Source: Frateuria terrea
GTDB lineage: Bacteria; Pseudomonadota; Gammaproteobacteria; Xanthomonadales; Rhodanobacteraceae
Direction of reading: 5' to 3'
Assembly: GCF_900115705.1 (NCBI RefSeq)
Contig: NZ_FOXL01000002.1
Location: forward strand, 62,001 to 126,000
Length of the DNA stretch: 64,000 nucleotides
Shown: piece after piece, positions 56,184 to 64,000 of the stretch
How positions within the stretch are numbered: the first letter of the stretch is position 1
How the letters are laid out: each line of letters begins with the position of its first letter
Made by a program: the position numbers and the translations under genes
The notes under the pieces: model-generated
Database searches by the model: none
What the model saw: the letters and a program-made list of their open reading frames with translations, nothing else
What the model was told of the DNA's origin: nothing

Positions 56184-56189
56184 ATTATA
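56184..56189 (-). promoter_or_regulatory. -10 box of rimO
   Basis: TATAAT on the minus strand. TTGGTG (complement of 56205-56210) stands 15 bp upstream as a close -35, giving a short spacer. Confidence 0.55.
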
Positions 56190-56258
56190 CGTGAGCGGGC
56201 GACTCACCAACGGCCCGCTATGCTTGGCGCTTCAGCAACATGCACGGAGCCGCCAGCC

Positions 56259-56927
56259 ATGGGCCAGTCCATCAATATTCCCACCAGCGGCACGCAATGC
56301 ATCGGTGGCTACCTCGCCAGGGCCGAGGGCAAGCCCAGGGGCGGCGTGGTGGTGATCCAGGAAATCTTCGGCGTCACCGCGCACATCCGCAGCGTGGCCG
56401 ACCGCTTCGCGGCCGCCGGCTACACCGCGATCGCGCCGGCTTTCTTCGACCATCTGGAAAGCGGCCTGGAGCTGCCCTACGACAACAGCGGCATGGAGCG
56501 CGGCAAGGCGCTGATCACCGAACTGGGCCTGGAGCGCGCGGTGGAAGACGTCGCCAGCGCGGCCGAGGCGATCGCCTCGGCCGGCAAGGTCGGCACGGTC
56601 GGCTATTGCTGGGGCGGTACCGTGGCGCTCCTTTCCGCGCTGCGGCTCGGGTTGCCGTCGGTAAGCTATTACGGCGCGCGCAACCTCGCGTTCCTGGGCG
56701 AAACGCCCAAGGCGCCGGTGATGTTCCACTTCGGCGAGCACGACAGCAGCATCCCACCCGAGGCGGTCGCCAAGCACCGCGAGCGGCTGCCGCAGATGGA
56801 GGTCTATACCTATCCGGCCGGGCACGCCTTCAACCGCGACCACGACCCGCACTACGACGAGGCCAGCGCCAAGCTGGCCTGGCAGCGCACGCTGGGCTTC
56901 TTCGACAGGGAGCTGGCGGGCGCATGA
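56259..56927 (+). CDS. Dienelactone hydrolase-family protein
   Basis: Alpha/beta-hydrolase of 222 residues with the Cys-Asp-His triad of the family: C in GTVGYCWGG, D in FGEHDSS, H in YPAGHAFN. N-terminal GGVVVIQEIFGVTAHIRSVADRFA matches typical DLH proteins. Carboxymethylenebutenolidase activity is the textbook reaction, but no aromatic-degradation genes accompany it, so its natural substrate is open. The ATG at 56259 has GGAG 9 bp upstream. It is coupled to the HIT gene (ATGA). Confidence 0.92.
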   Translation: MGQSINIPTSGTQCIGGYLARAEGKPRGGVVVIQEIFGVTAHIRSVADRFAAAGYTAIAPAFFDHLESGLELPYDNSGMERGKALITELGLERAVEDVASAAEAIASAGKVGTVGYCWGGTVALLSALRLGLPSVSYYGARNLAFLGETPKAPVMFHFGEHDSSIPPEAVAKHRERLPQMEVYTYPAGHAFNRDHDPHYDEASAKLAWQRTLGFFDRELAGA

Positions 56928-57343
56928 GCAGCGCCGGCTTCCTGCTCGACCCGCGCCTTGCCGCCGATACCGTGCCGGTGGCCCGGCTGGACCTGTGCGA
57001 GGTGCGCTTGATGGACGACGCGCGCTTCGCCTGGCTGGTGCTGGTGCCTCAGCGCGCCGGGCTGGTGGAGATCGCCGACCTCACACCTTCGGAGCGAACC
57101 CTGCTCTGGCACGAGGTCGACCGCACCGGTGCCGCGCTGCGTGCGGTGGCGCCGTGCGACAAGCTCAACCTAGGCGCGTTGGGCAATATCGTGCGCCAAC
57201 TGCACGTGCACGTGGTGGCGCGGCGCGAAGGAGATGCTGCGTGGCCCGGGCCCGTGTGGGGCCACGGACCGGCCGAGCCCTATCCCGAGGCCGACCGCGG
57301 GTCGCTGGTCGAAAAACTGCAAGCCGGCCTGTCCTCCCGGTAG
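56924..57343 (+). CDS. HIT-family protein
   Basis: Product of 139 residues with the histidine triad region as QLHVHVVARREGD (the two central histidines of HxHxx). The C-terminal sequence (WPGPVWGHGPAEPYP) is typical of the bacterial HIT branch related to diadenosine polyphosphate hydrolases. Likely a nucleotidyl hydrolase or transferase of undefined specificity. The start overlaps the dienelactone hydrolase stop. Confidence 0.88.
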   Translation: MSSAGFLLDPRLAADTVPVARLDLCEVRLMDDARFAWLVLVPQRAGLVEIADLTPSERTLLWHEVDRTGAALRAVAPCDKLNLGALGNIVRQLHVHVVARREGDAAWPGPVWGHGPAEPYPEADRGSLVEKLQAGLSSR

Positions 57344-57377
57344 CACGCCGCGAGCGCGCCACCGGAAGGGGCGGAGC

Positions 57378-57869
57378 CTAGTGCTGCTCCTGGTCCATGC
57401 TGCTGCCGGCCGCGGACTTGCCCTGCAGCTCGTCGCTCATCTTGACCGGGGCGTGGTAGTCCTCCAGCGCGCGCGCCTTGGTCTCGACCGGGTTGATCTT
57501 CTTCAGCGTACCGCCGTCGTCGTAGTAGACGGCGAAACCGTAGTCCAGCTGCATGCGCGCCATGAATTGCAGGTGCGCCTTGCGGATCTTGGAGTCGTCG
57601 CTGGGCACCAGCAGCACGGTCTTGGGCAGCTTGCCGACATCCTTCAGGTAGGCGAAGTGGCTGCCGGTATCCAGCGCCGAGAGCACCGCTCCGTCGACCA
57701 GGAACTGGCCGCTCTTGTAAGCCTGGATGGTGGTGTCGAATTCGCTCTTTGCCTGCGCGATGGCAGCCTCGTCCTTGGCGCTGCCGCGGTGGCAGCCACC
57801 GAGCACGAGCAGGCTGCCCAGCAGGAGCGCGGCGCCGGCGCGGTGGAACATGGTCGTAAAGCGGGTCAT
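57378..57869 (-). CDS. Hypothetical lipoprotein
   Basis: Product of 163 residues with a lipoprotein signal (lipobox LGGC, cysteine at about residue 26). The mature part has regular helical and beta segments (KSEFDTTIQAYKSGQFLVDGAVLSALD, TVLLVPSDDSKIRKAHLQFMARMQLDYGFAVYYDDGG) and a disordered end. No family recognised. AGGAGA is present 6 bp before the ATG. It converges on the HIT gene and lies downstream of dcd. Confidence 0.75.
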   Translation of the reverse strand: MTRFTTMFHRAGAALLLGSLLVLGGCHRGSAKDEAAIAQAKSEFDTTIQAYKSGQFLVDGAVLSALDTGSHFAYLKDVGKLPKTVLLVPSDDSKIRKAHLQFMARMQLDYGFAVYYDDGGTLKKINPVETKARALEDYHAPVKMSDELQGKSAAGSSMDQEQH

Positions 57870-57964
57870 GCGGATCTCCTGGATCGAACCTTGGGGAACC
57901 GTCGCAGTGTAGCGCCGGCGTGGTCGCACCGACCGCTCCTGGCCGACGCGGTTCATGCGGCCGC

Positions 57965-58531
57965 TCAGGTTCGCGGCAGGGTCACGCCCTGCTGACCCTG
58001 GTACTTGCCGCCGCGGTCCTTGTAGCTGGTCTCGCATTCCTCGTCGGATTCGAGGAACAGCATCTGCGCCACGCCTTCGTTGGCGTAGATCTTGGCCGGC
58101 AGCGGAGTGGTGTTGGAGAACTCCAGCGTCACGTGCCCTTCCCACTCCGGCTCCAGCGGCGTGACGTTGACGATGATGCCGCAGCGCGCGTACGTGCTCT
58201 TGCCCAGGCAGATGGTGAGCACCTTGCGCGGAATGCGGAAGTACTCGACCGTGCGCGCCAGAGCGAAGGAGTTGGGCGGGATGATGCACACGTCCGCTTC
58301 GATGTCGACGAAGCTGGTCGGGTCGAATGCCTTCGGATCGACGATGGTGGAGTTGATATTGGTGAAGATCTTGAACTCGCGCGCGCAACGCACGTCGTAG
58401 CCGTAGCTCGAGGTGCCGTAGGACACCAGCTTGTTGCCTTCGCGGAGCTTCACCTGGCCCGGCTCGTAAGGCTCGATCATGCCCTGCTGTTCGGCCATGC
58501 GGCGGATCCACTTGTCGGACTTGATGCTCAC
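57965..58531 (-). CDS. dcd: dCTP deaminase
   Basis: Converts dCTP to dUTP, the main source of thymidylate in Gram-negative bacteria. Of 188 residues, it has the trimeric dUTPase-like fold with [44 protein letters not shown] containing the catalytic glutamate, and C-terminal [31 protein letters not shown]. Length is standard. Confidence 0.97.
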   Translation of the reverse strand: MSIKSDKWIRRMAEQQGMIEPYEPGQVKLREGNKLVSYGTSSYGYDVRCAREFKIFTNINSTIVDPKAFDPTSFVDIEADVCIIPPNSFALARTVEYFRIPRKVLTICLGKSTYARCGIIVNVTPLEPEWEGHVTLEFSNTTPLPAKIYANEGVAQMLFLESDEECETSYKDRGGKYQGQQGVTLPRT

Positions 58532-58682
58532 GCTTGCGCTCCATCGGTGGCCCGGTCGCCGGGCGCAAAGCGGGGAAAATACACGGTCCGGCGGTGACGG
58601 CGCCAGCCGTGGCCACCGGGTGTGCGCAACCGGGGTGGGCTTGAGCCAACAAAGATGGTCGCCTGCAAGGTGGCTGCAGCCA

Positions 58683-59225
58683 CTACGCGCGGAGCGCGTG
58701 CTCCAGCGCGGTCAGCAACGCGCGCAGTTCGGCGCAGCGCTCGGCGCTGGCCAGCACCTCCCCACGGCTGCTGCCGGCGCCCGGCAGCGCCACGGTGCCC
58801 GACGCCCCGCCCAGCACGCGCGCGGACATCGTCTGCAGTATTTCCACCAGCGCGTCCTGCGCGTGATGCGAGCCGCGGCCGGAGGCGTTGAGCCATGCCA
58901 CCGGCTTGCCCGGAAACTCCAGGCTTCCGACCAGCCAGTCCAGCAGGTTCTTGAAGACGCCCGGCACGCCATGGGCGTATTCCGGGCAGGCCATCAGCAG
59001 CGCGTCGGCCTGCCCCACCTGTTCACGCAGGAAGAGCACCGGCGGTGGCAGCGCCGCCGCCTCGACGTCCGGGTTGAACGGCGGCAGATCGCCGAGGCCG
59101 TCGTAGAGCACCAGTTCGAGCCCGACAGGAGCAAGCGCCTGCGCCGCCTGCAGGGCCGCGGTGTTGGCCGAACGCTGGCGCAGGCTGCCGGAAAGGCACA
59201 GCACCCGCTTGCGGAAAGCGCTCAT
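58683..59225 (-). CDS. NAD(P)H-dependent FMN reductase family protein
   Basis: Flavodoxin-like protein of 180 residues with the phosphate loop [14 protein letters not shown] (near residues 12-25), [28 protein letters not shown] and [10 protein letters not shown]. It resembles the YieF/ChrR and AzuR group that reduces quinones or chromate. The ATG at 59225 overlaps the apbC stop (ATGA, 59222-59225), so it is coupled to an Fe-S cluster protein. Confidence 0.88.
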   Translation of the reverse strand: MSAFRKRVLCLSGSLRQRSANTAALQAAQALAPVGLELVLYDGLGDLPPFNPDVEAAALPPPVLFLREQVGQADALLMACPEYAHGVPGVFKNLLDWLVGSLEFPGKPVAWLNASGRGSHHAQDALVEILQTMSARVLGGASGTVALPGAGSSRGEVLASAERCAELRALLTALEHALRA

Positions 59226-60316
59226 GCCGAAGGTGCGTTCTGCACCACGATCTTGCCCAGCCCCAGCGACTTGTTGCGCGGCTGGCGCGACAGGCGTCCG
59301 GCGGCGTTGCGCGCGATTTCGCGGTATCGCGCGGCAAGGTCGGAGTCGGGCACGGCAGCGACGGTGGGCGTACCGCTGTCTGCCTGCTCGCGGATGCGGA
59401 TGTCCAGCGGCAGCGAGCCCAGGTACGGCACCGCATACTTCTCTGCCATGCGTGCGCCGCCGCCGGCACCGAACACGTGCTCCTCGTGGCCGCAGTTCGA
59501 GCACACGTGGGTAGACATGTTCTCGACCAGGCCGAGCACCGGCACCTCGACCTTCTCGAACATCTTCAGCGCCTTGATTGCATCGAGCAGCGCGATGTCC
59601 TGCGGCGTGGTGACGATCACCGCGCCGGCGACCGGCACCTTCTGCGAGAGCGTGAGCTGAATGTCGCCGGTGCCTGGCGGCAGGTCGACCACCAGGTAGT
59701 CGAGCATGTCCCAGCGGGTGTCGTTGAGCAGCTGCATCATCGCCTGGGTAACCATCGGGCCCCGCCAGATCATCGGCGTCTCCGGGTCGACCAGGAAACC
59801 GATCGACATGGCCTGCAGGCCATGCGCCTGCATCGGGATGATGCTCTTGCCGTCGGGCGATTGCGGCTTGCCCTCGATGCCCAGCATGCGCGGCTGGCTG
59901 GGGCCGTAGATGTCCGCGTCCAGCACGCCGACGCGCGCACCCTCCGCCTGCAGTGCCAGCGCCAGGTTGGCCGACACCGTCGACTTGCCCACGCCGCCCT
60001 TGCCGGAGGCGACCACGATGATGTTCTTCACGTTGGGCAGCGGCGCCAGCACGCCCTGCACCTTGTGCGGCTGGATGCGGCTGGCGACGGACACGCTGGC
60101 CGCATCGACCGCCGGATCGGCCTCGAGTGCCTGGCGCACGCGCAAAGCCAGCTCGCCGGTCACCGAAGCCGCCGGATAACCCAGCTGGATGTCCACCGAC
60201 ACTTTCGCGCCATCGACGCCCACCGCGCGCACGGCTTCGGCGACGGGCGCGCCGGTATGTGGGTCGATCAGGCCGCCGAGCAGCCGGCGCACGTGCGCCT
60301 CGTTCACTTCGCTCAT
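59222..60316 (-). CDS. apbC: Iron-sulphur cluster carrier protein, Mrp/ApbC/NBP35 family
   Basis: P-loop ATPase of 364 residues that binds and transfers [4Fe-4S] clusters. It has an N-terminal MIP18/DUF59 domain (residues 1-85), the deviant Walker A SGKGGVGKST (about 105-114), DADIYGPS and VDLPPGTGD, and the CSNCG cluster ligand pair near residue 280. Length is normal. CATAAT (complement of 60345-60350) is a possible -10 box 28 bp upstream. Confidence 0.95.
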   Translation of the reverse strand: MSEVNEAHVRRLLGGLIDPHTGAPVAEAVRAVGVDGAKVSVDIQLGYPAASVTGELALRVRQALEADPAVDAASVSVASRIQPHKVQGVLAPLPNVKNIIVVASGKGGVGKSTVSANLALALQAEGARVGVLDADIYGPSQPRMLGIEGKPQSPDGKSIIPMQAHGLQAMSIGFLVDPETPMIWRGPMVTQAMMQLLNDTRWDMLDYLVVDLPPGTGDIQLTLSQKVPVAGAVIVTTPQDIALLDAIKALKMFEKVEVPVLGLVENMSTHVCSNCGHEEHVFGAGGGARMAEKYAVPYLGSLPLDIRIREQADSGTPTVAAVPDSDLAARYREIARNAAGRLSRQPRNKSLGLGKIVVQNAPSA

Positions 60317-60441
60317 GGGAAAGCACTTCGTTCGTGGGTCGCCAATTATGCCAGCCTCGACACCTTCCCCGCCTGATGCAGGTCAGCCGCGAAGCGTTGC
60401 GCAACGCAGCTTGACGGCCCCGTGGCCGCTCGTCAGGCTCA

Positions 60442-60472
60442 CCTCCGTACGCTTTCGTACGGGAGGACAACC
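60442..60472 (+). promoter_or_regulatory. Hairpin that sequesters the ribosome-binding site of the DUF2147 gene
   Basis: CCTCCGTACG (60442-60451) pairs with CGTACGG(G)AGG (60456-60466) over a CTTT loop, with one bulged G. The 3' arm ends in GGGAGG, the Shine-Dalgarno sequence, six bases before the ATG at 60473. The whole site is therefore buried unless the hairpin opens. A role in translational control is inferred from position. Confidence 0.6.
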
Positions 60473-60919
60473 ATGAAGCCACTGTTCCGCCTGGCGCTGT
60501 TCACCGGCCTGCTGCTCGGCAGCGCCGCCGCCTACGCCGCCAATGACACGCCGGTCGGCACCTGGAAGACCATCGACGATACCACCGGCAAACCCAAGTC
60601 CATCGTGCAGATCACCGAGCAGAACGGCGAACTGCAGGCCAAGGTGCTCAAGGTGCTGCAGTCGGACGAAGGTCCCCATCCGCTCTGCCGCAAGTGCGAC
60701 GGCGAGCGCAAGGACAAGCCGGTCGAAGGCATGACGATCATGTGGGGCGTGACCCGCGACGGCGACGTGTGGGACGGCGGCAAGATCCTCGACCCGCACA
60801 ACGGCAAGACCTACAAGGTCAAGCTGAGCATGCTCGAGGGCGGACAGAAACTCGACGTGCACGGCTACATCGGCTTCGCGCTGCTCGGCCGCAGCCAGGT
60901 GTGGGAGCGGCAGGAGTAG
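60473..60919 (+). CDS. DUF2147 periplasmic protein
   Basis: Product of 148 residues with a signal peptide (residues about 1-22, AAAYAAND) and the DUF2147 hallmarks: DTPVGTWKTIDDTTGKPKSIVQI, a CRKCDGERKDKPVEGMTIMWG segment, and GGKILDPHNGKTYKVKLSM...LDVHGYIGFALLGRSQVW. The family is a small lipocalin-like barrel in the periplasm with no proven function. Its start is preceded by the hairpin at 60442-60466. Confidence 0.9.
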   Translation: MKPLFRLALFTGLLLGSAAAYAANDTPVGTWKTIDDTTGKPKSIVQITEQNGELQAKVLKVLQSDEGPHPLCRKCDGERKDKPVEGMTIMWGVTRDGDVWDGGKILDPHNGKTYKVKLSMLEGGQKLDVHGYIGFALLGRSQVWERQE

Positions 60920-60935
60920 GGCTGCTGCGGGCAGT

Positions 60936-61781
60936 TCAATCGAACGCCAGGTTGTCGATCAGCCGCGTGCCGCCCAGGCGCGCGGCGATCAATGCCACCA
61001 GGCCCTCGCGTTCGTCGTCTGCCGGCTCGGCCAGATCCTCGGCGCGACGGATCACCGCATAGTCCGGCTGGAAGCCCCCGCGCTCCAGCGTCGAGGTGGC
61101 CACCTGTTCGATCACCTTCCGCGCGTGGCCCTTTTCAAGCAGTTCACGCATCTTCAGCAACGTCTGGTGGATCTGTGGCGCCAGCGTACGTTCGGCCTCG
61201 GACAGGTACTGGTTGCGCGAGCTCAAGGCCAGCCCGTCGGCCGCACGCAGGGTCGGCGCGCCGACCACCATCAGCGGCAGCGCCAGGTCGCGCACCATGC
61301 GTTCGATCACCTTCAGCTGCTGGAAGTCCTTCTGGCCGAACACCGCCACGTCCGGCTGCACCAGGTTGAACAACTTGCACACCACCGTGGCCACGCCATC
61401 GAAATGGCCGGGGCGGTGCGCGCCTTCCAGCGTGTCGGTGATGCCAGGCACGCGCACACTCACGCTCTGCCCGGCGCCTAACGGATAGATGGTGGCCACG
61501 TCCGGTGCGAACAGCAGGTCGCAATCCATCTCTGCCAGCCCGGCCTGGTCCTGCGCCAGCGTGCGCGGATAGCGCTCGAAATCCTCGCCCGGGCCGAACT
61601 GGGTAGGGTTGACGAACACGCTCGCCACCACGCGGTCGGCGCGCGCGCGCGCCAGCTTGATCAGCGAATGGTGGCCCTCGTGCAGGTTGCCCATGGTCGG
61701 CACGAAGCCGACCGTCTGGCCCTGGATGCGCCAGCCGCGGATGGTCGCGCGCAAAGCGGCGGCGTCTTGCACTGTCTGCAT
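60936..61781 (-). CDS. panC: Pantothenate synthetase
   Basis: Joins pantoate and beta-alanine with ATP. Of 281 residues, it has the HIGH-like motif in PTMGNLHEGHHSLI, FGQKDFQQLKVIERMV and the KMSKS-like SSRNQYLSEAER. The ATG at 61781 begins the family N-terminus. It is downstream of panB (22-bp gap) and forms the pcnB-folK-panB-panC operon found in most Gammaproteobacteria. Confidence 0.97.
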   Translation of the reverse strand: MQTVQDAAALRATIRGWRIQGQTVGFVPTMGNLHEGHHSLIKLARARADRVVASVFVNPTQFGPGEDFERYPRTLAQDQAGLAEMDCDLLFAPDVATIYPLGAGQSVSVRVPGITDTLEGAHRPGHFDGVATVVCKLFNLVQPDVAVFGQKDFQQLKVIERMVRDLALPLMVVGAPTLRAADGLALSSRNQYLSEAERTLAPQIHQTLLKMRELLEKGHARKVIEQVATSTLERGGFQPDYAVIRRAEDLAEPADDEREGLVALIAARLGGTRLIDNLAFD

Positions 61782-61803
61782 GGCTTGGGTTCCCGCAAAG
61801 GGA

Positions 61804-62634
61804 TCAGTCGAAACAGTGTTCCGGCGCCGGGAAGGCGCCACTGCGCACGTCCTCGGCGAAGGCGGCGATAGCCTCGCCGACAGAATGGCGGCCGGCGAGG
61901 AAATCCTTGCTGAACTTGGGCCGCTTGCCCGGCGTGATGCCGAGCATGTCGTAGACGACGAGCACCTGCCCATCGCATTGCGGGCCTGCGCCGATGCCAA
62001 TCACCGGAATCTCCAGCGCATGGGTAACCCGTTCCCCCAGCGCGCTGGGAACCCCTTCGAGCACCAGCAGGTCGGCACCGGCGGACTGCACGGCAAGCGC
62101 GTCGGACAGCACGCGATCGGCCGCCTCCCGCTCGCGTCCCTGGATACGGAAGCCGCCGAATTTGTGCACCGACTGCGGCGTGAGCCCCAGGTGCGCACAC
62201 ACCGGCACGGCACGCGCGCCGAGGGTGGCAATGGCATCGAGGATGTGCGGCGCGGCGCCTTCGAGCTTCACTGCTGCCGCGCCCGCCTCGCCGACCAGGC
62301 GCGCGGCGGCCTCCAGCGTATGCGCCACGTCGCGGTCGGCCATGAACGGCAGGTCGGCGATCAGCAGCGTGGAGCTGAGCCCGCGCGCGACTGCGCGCGT
62401 GTGGTAGGCCATCTCGTCCAGGGTCACCGGCAGGGTACTGCGATGGCCCTGCACGACCATGCCCAGCGAGTCGCCGACCAGCGCCACGTCCACCCCAGCG
62501 GCCTCCAACTGCCAGGCGAAGCTGGCGTCGTAGGCGGTCAGCATCACGATCTTGCGCCCTTGCGCTTTCATCGCGCGCAGGCCCGGCACGGTGACCGGCT
62601 TGCGGGCGGGAACGCTGGCGTTGTCGACGTACAC
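61804..62634 (-). CDS. panB: 3-methyl-2-oxobutanoate hydroxymethyltransferase
   Basis: First committed step of pantothenate synthesis, using 5,10-methylene-tetrahydrofolate. TIM barrel of 276 residues with KIVMLTAYDASFA, VGDSLGMVVQGH, VKLEGAA and IPVIGIGAGPQCDGQ. The start is a GTG at 62634, preceded by AAGGAA; no suitable ATG stands nearer. Confidence 0.96.
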   Translation of the reverse strand: MYVDNASVPARKPVTVPGLRAMKAQGRKIVMLTAYDASFAWQLEAAGVDVALVGDSLGMVVQGHRSTLPVTLDEMAYHTRAVARGLSSTLLIADLPFMADRDVAHTLEAAARLVGEAGAAAVKLEGAAPHILDAIATLGARAVPVCAHLGLTPQSVHKFGGFRIQGREREAADRVLSDALAVQSAGADLLVLEGVPSALGERVTHALEIPVIGIGAGPQCDGQVLVVYDMLGITPGKRPKFSKDFLAGRHSVGEAIAAFAEDVRSGAFPAPEHCFD

Positions 62635-62769
62635 GGCAGTTCCTTGCGGAGGCGAGCAGGCGATTATCCGGCCGCCGGGCGCGCAGGCCAAGCGCTACAC
62701 GAAGAGGCAACAGAGCGGGGCCTCACCCATGCTCTCGCGCGACGGCGGCGCGCCGGGCCAAGCCAGCCT

Positions 62770-63252
62770 CTACGATTCGACGCTGCAACCAGCGGCGTCG
62801 ACCGCGGCCAACAGCGCATCCACCCTGCCCTGCCCAGGCAGCTCGAGTTCCGGCGCCAGTTCAGCCAGCGGCAGCAACACGAAGGCCCGCTCGCCAATGC
62901 GCGGGTGTGGCAGCGTCAGGCGTTCGTCGTGCAGCGCCACCCCATCCATGTGCAGCAGGTCCAGGTCCAGGGTGCGCGGGCCCCAGCGCTCGCCCTCGCG
63001 CACGCGGCCCGCTGCGCGCTCGATATAGAGCAACGCGTCGAGCAGCTCGTGGGGAGCCAGGGAGGTTTCCAGCTCCGCCGCCGCGTTGAGGAACGGCGGC
63101 TGCTCGCGCATGCCCCACGGCGGCGTGTGGTAGAAGCGCGAGCGCGTCACCAGGCGCGTCCGTGGCAGCGCGGCCAAGGCATCCAGCGCCCGGTCCAGGT
63201 ACGCACGCGTGTCGCCCAGGTTCCCGCCCAGTGCGACGAAGGCCCGTGTCAT
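62770..63252 (-). CDS. folK: 2-amino-4-hydroxy-6-hydroxymethyldihydropteridine diphosphokinase
   Basis: Folate-pathway pyrophosphokinase of 160 residues: FVALGGNLGD at the start, the pterin-binding PPFLNAAAEL region and the RWGPRTLDLDLLHMDG signature with the catalytic aspartates. Normal length. It sits 14 bp downstream of pcnB on the same strand and upstream of panB. Confidence 0.96.
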   Translation of the reverse strand: MTRAFVALGGNLGDTRAYLDRALDALAALPRTRLVTRSRFYHTPPWGMREQPPFLNAAAELETSLAPHELLDALLYIERAAGRVREGERWGPRTLDLDLLHMDGVALHDERLTLPHPRIGERAFVLLPLAELAPELELPGQGRVDALLAAVDAAGCSVES

Positions 63253-63266
63253 GGACTGGACAAGTC

Positions 63267-64000
63267 TCAGGCCGATCCGGACTTGCCCGACGGCTTGCGC
63301 CGGCGACGCTTGCGGGGGGCCACGGCGGTGGTCAGGCCGATGGACGACCCCGTACTGGCCGGCAACGCGGCTGCCAGCACGTCCTGGGGCAGTTGCTGCG
63401 CGTGCGCCCACCACTGGCCAAGCTCACGTATCGCCGGCGACTCGGCCGCGCGCAGCAGCAGGAAATCGAACGCCGCACGGAAGCGCGGGTGCGCCATCAG
63501 GCGGAACACCCGCTTGCGCTGGATCTGCTCGAAGCGCGGCTGCAAAGACCAGATCTCTTCCATCGTCAGCGTAAAGCGGCGCGGGATCGCCACGCGCTGG
63601 CACTGTTCGCCCACCACGTGCGCGGCTGCGCGTGCCCAGGCCTCGTTGCCGTCCACGCCCTTGGCCATCCAGCCATGCGCCAGGTCGCGCACCTCGCCCC
63701 ACAGCAGCACCGCGAACAGGAATGCCGGCGTCACCGACTTGCCCTCGGCGATGCGCTGATCGGTGTTGGCCAGGCCCTGCTCGATCAGCGAACGCAACGC
63801 CTCGTCACCGCGCTTCAGTGCGCGTGCCGTGGCCGGAAACAGGAATTTCAGCAGCCCGCATTGCTCGAGCATGCGGAAGCTCTTCAGGCCGTTGCCGGCC
63901 AGGAACATCTTGAGCGACTCGTCGAACAACCGCGCCGGCGCCGCGTCGCCCAGCAGCGGGCCAAGCTCCTCGAACGGACCGGACGCCTTCGGGTCGATGG
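63267..64000 (-). CDS. pcnB: Poly(A) polymerase I, C-terminal part (5' end outside window)
   Basis: RNA nucleotidyltransferase adding 3' poly(A) tails that promote decay. Only the C-terminal 244 residues are visible; the catalytic head with GGCVRD lies beyond base 64000. The piece starts IDPKASGPFEELGPLL, continues LFDESLKMFLAGNG and WSLQPRFEQIQRKRVFRLMAHPRFRAAFDFLLLRA, and ends in a basic tail (RKRRRRKP), as in E. coli PcnB. First gene of the pcnB-folK-panBC series. Confidence 0.94.
   Translation of the reverse strand, partial: IDPKASGPFEELGPLLGDAAPARLFDESLKMFLAGNGLKSFRMLEQCGLLKFLFPATARALKRGDEALRSLIEQGLANTDQRIAEGKSVTPAFLFAVLLWGEVRDLAHGWMAKGVDGNEAWARAAAHVVGEQCQRVAIPRRFTLTMEEIWSLQPRFEQIQRKRVFRLMAHPRFRAAFDFLLLRAAESPAIRELGQWWAHAQQLPQDVLAAALPASTGSSIGLTTAVAPRKRRRRKPSGKSGSA

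Noticed and set aside
61609-63759. Open frame of about 716 codons opposite panC, panB and folK
   Set aside because: High-G+C antisense frame. The three minus-strand genes are complete with catalytic motifs and ribosome-binding sites.

Overview
The window is a high-G+C chromosomal segment (roughly two thirds G+C by eye) of a gammaproteobacterium. It is most likely a member of the Xanthomonadales close to Rhodanobacter, Dyella, Luteibacter or Frateuria. The main evidence is gene order: prmB-(GNAT)-aroC-asd-fimV-truA-trpF beside trpBA-accD with a divergent LysR regulator, pcnB-folK-panB-panC, scpA-scpB-rluB, and Zur beside gltX. No phage, integrase, IS element, CRISPR array, tRNA or rRNA gene was seen, so this looks like core chromosome with small accessory insertions.

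Layout. 1-5.5 kb: 3' end of a fadD-type acyl-CoA ligase, a convergent PilZ protein, a 725-bp gap without a gene, then scpA-scpB-rluB-arsC-like, where rluB and arsC overlap their upstream genes, closed by a strong terminator. 5.6-9.3 kb: aminotransferase plus omega-amidase (probable methionine salvage), and a LysR regulator divergent from azoreductase azoR. 9.7-12.3 kb: a GntR/YtrA-type regulator, ABC ATPase and permease behind a small secreted protein, with a palindromic operator over the promoter. 12.4-14.1 kb: two tandem DUF2884-like envelope proteins, the second carrying a PDZ domain. 14.4-16.6 kb: alkylation repair (Ada-AlkA fusion, Ogt). 16.6-21 kb: envelope proteins, a nucleotide pyrophosphatase-like lipoprotein and an MFS exporter. 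21-27 kb: histidine-degradation genes hutF and hutI separated by a GNAT/nitrilase fusion and a ClC channel. 27-28.6 kb: isochorismatase-like hydrolase, hemerythrin, ribosomal protein bTHX. 28.7-32.6 kb: a zinc-related block (CDF transporter, MerC-like protein with a Zur box, zur) downstream of gltX. 32.7-33.9 kb: two small secreted proteins and an intergenic cluster of DnaA-box-like 9-mers. 33.9-47 kb: accD, trpA, trpB, LysR (TrpI-like), trpF, truA, fimV, asd, aroC, prmB. 47-57.4 kb: psd, mltD, a HerA-like ATPase, greB, DUF202, DUF3025, rimO, dienelactone hydrolase, HIT protein. 57.4-64 kb: lipoprotein, dcd, FMN reductase, apbC/mrp, DUF2147, panC, panB, folK, 3' part of pcnB.

The genes are mostly housekeeping: chromosome segregation, amino-acid, folate and pantothenate biosynthesis, translation and rRNA modification, lipid synthesis and envelope maintenance. 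Most operon junctions are ATGA overlaps, implying translational coupling. The best candidates for something new are regulatory: a hairpin that buries the ribosome-binding site of the DUF2147 gene; a recurring '-10 hexamer, six bases, ATG' arrangement suggesting leaderless mRNAs for at least five genes; the DnaA-box cluster upstream of the DUF4399 gene; and the Zur box controlling a MerC-like protein next to a zinc-type CDF exporter. All functional calls rest on reading the sequence and on recognised family motifs; no database search was run.
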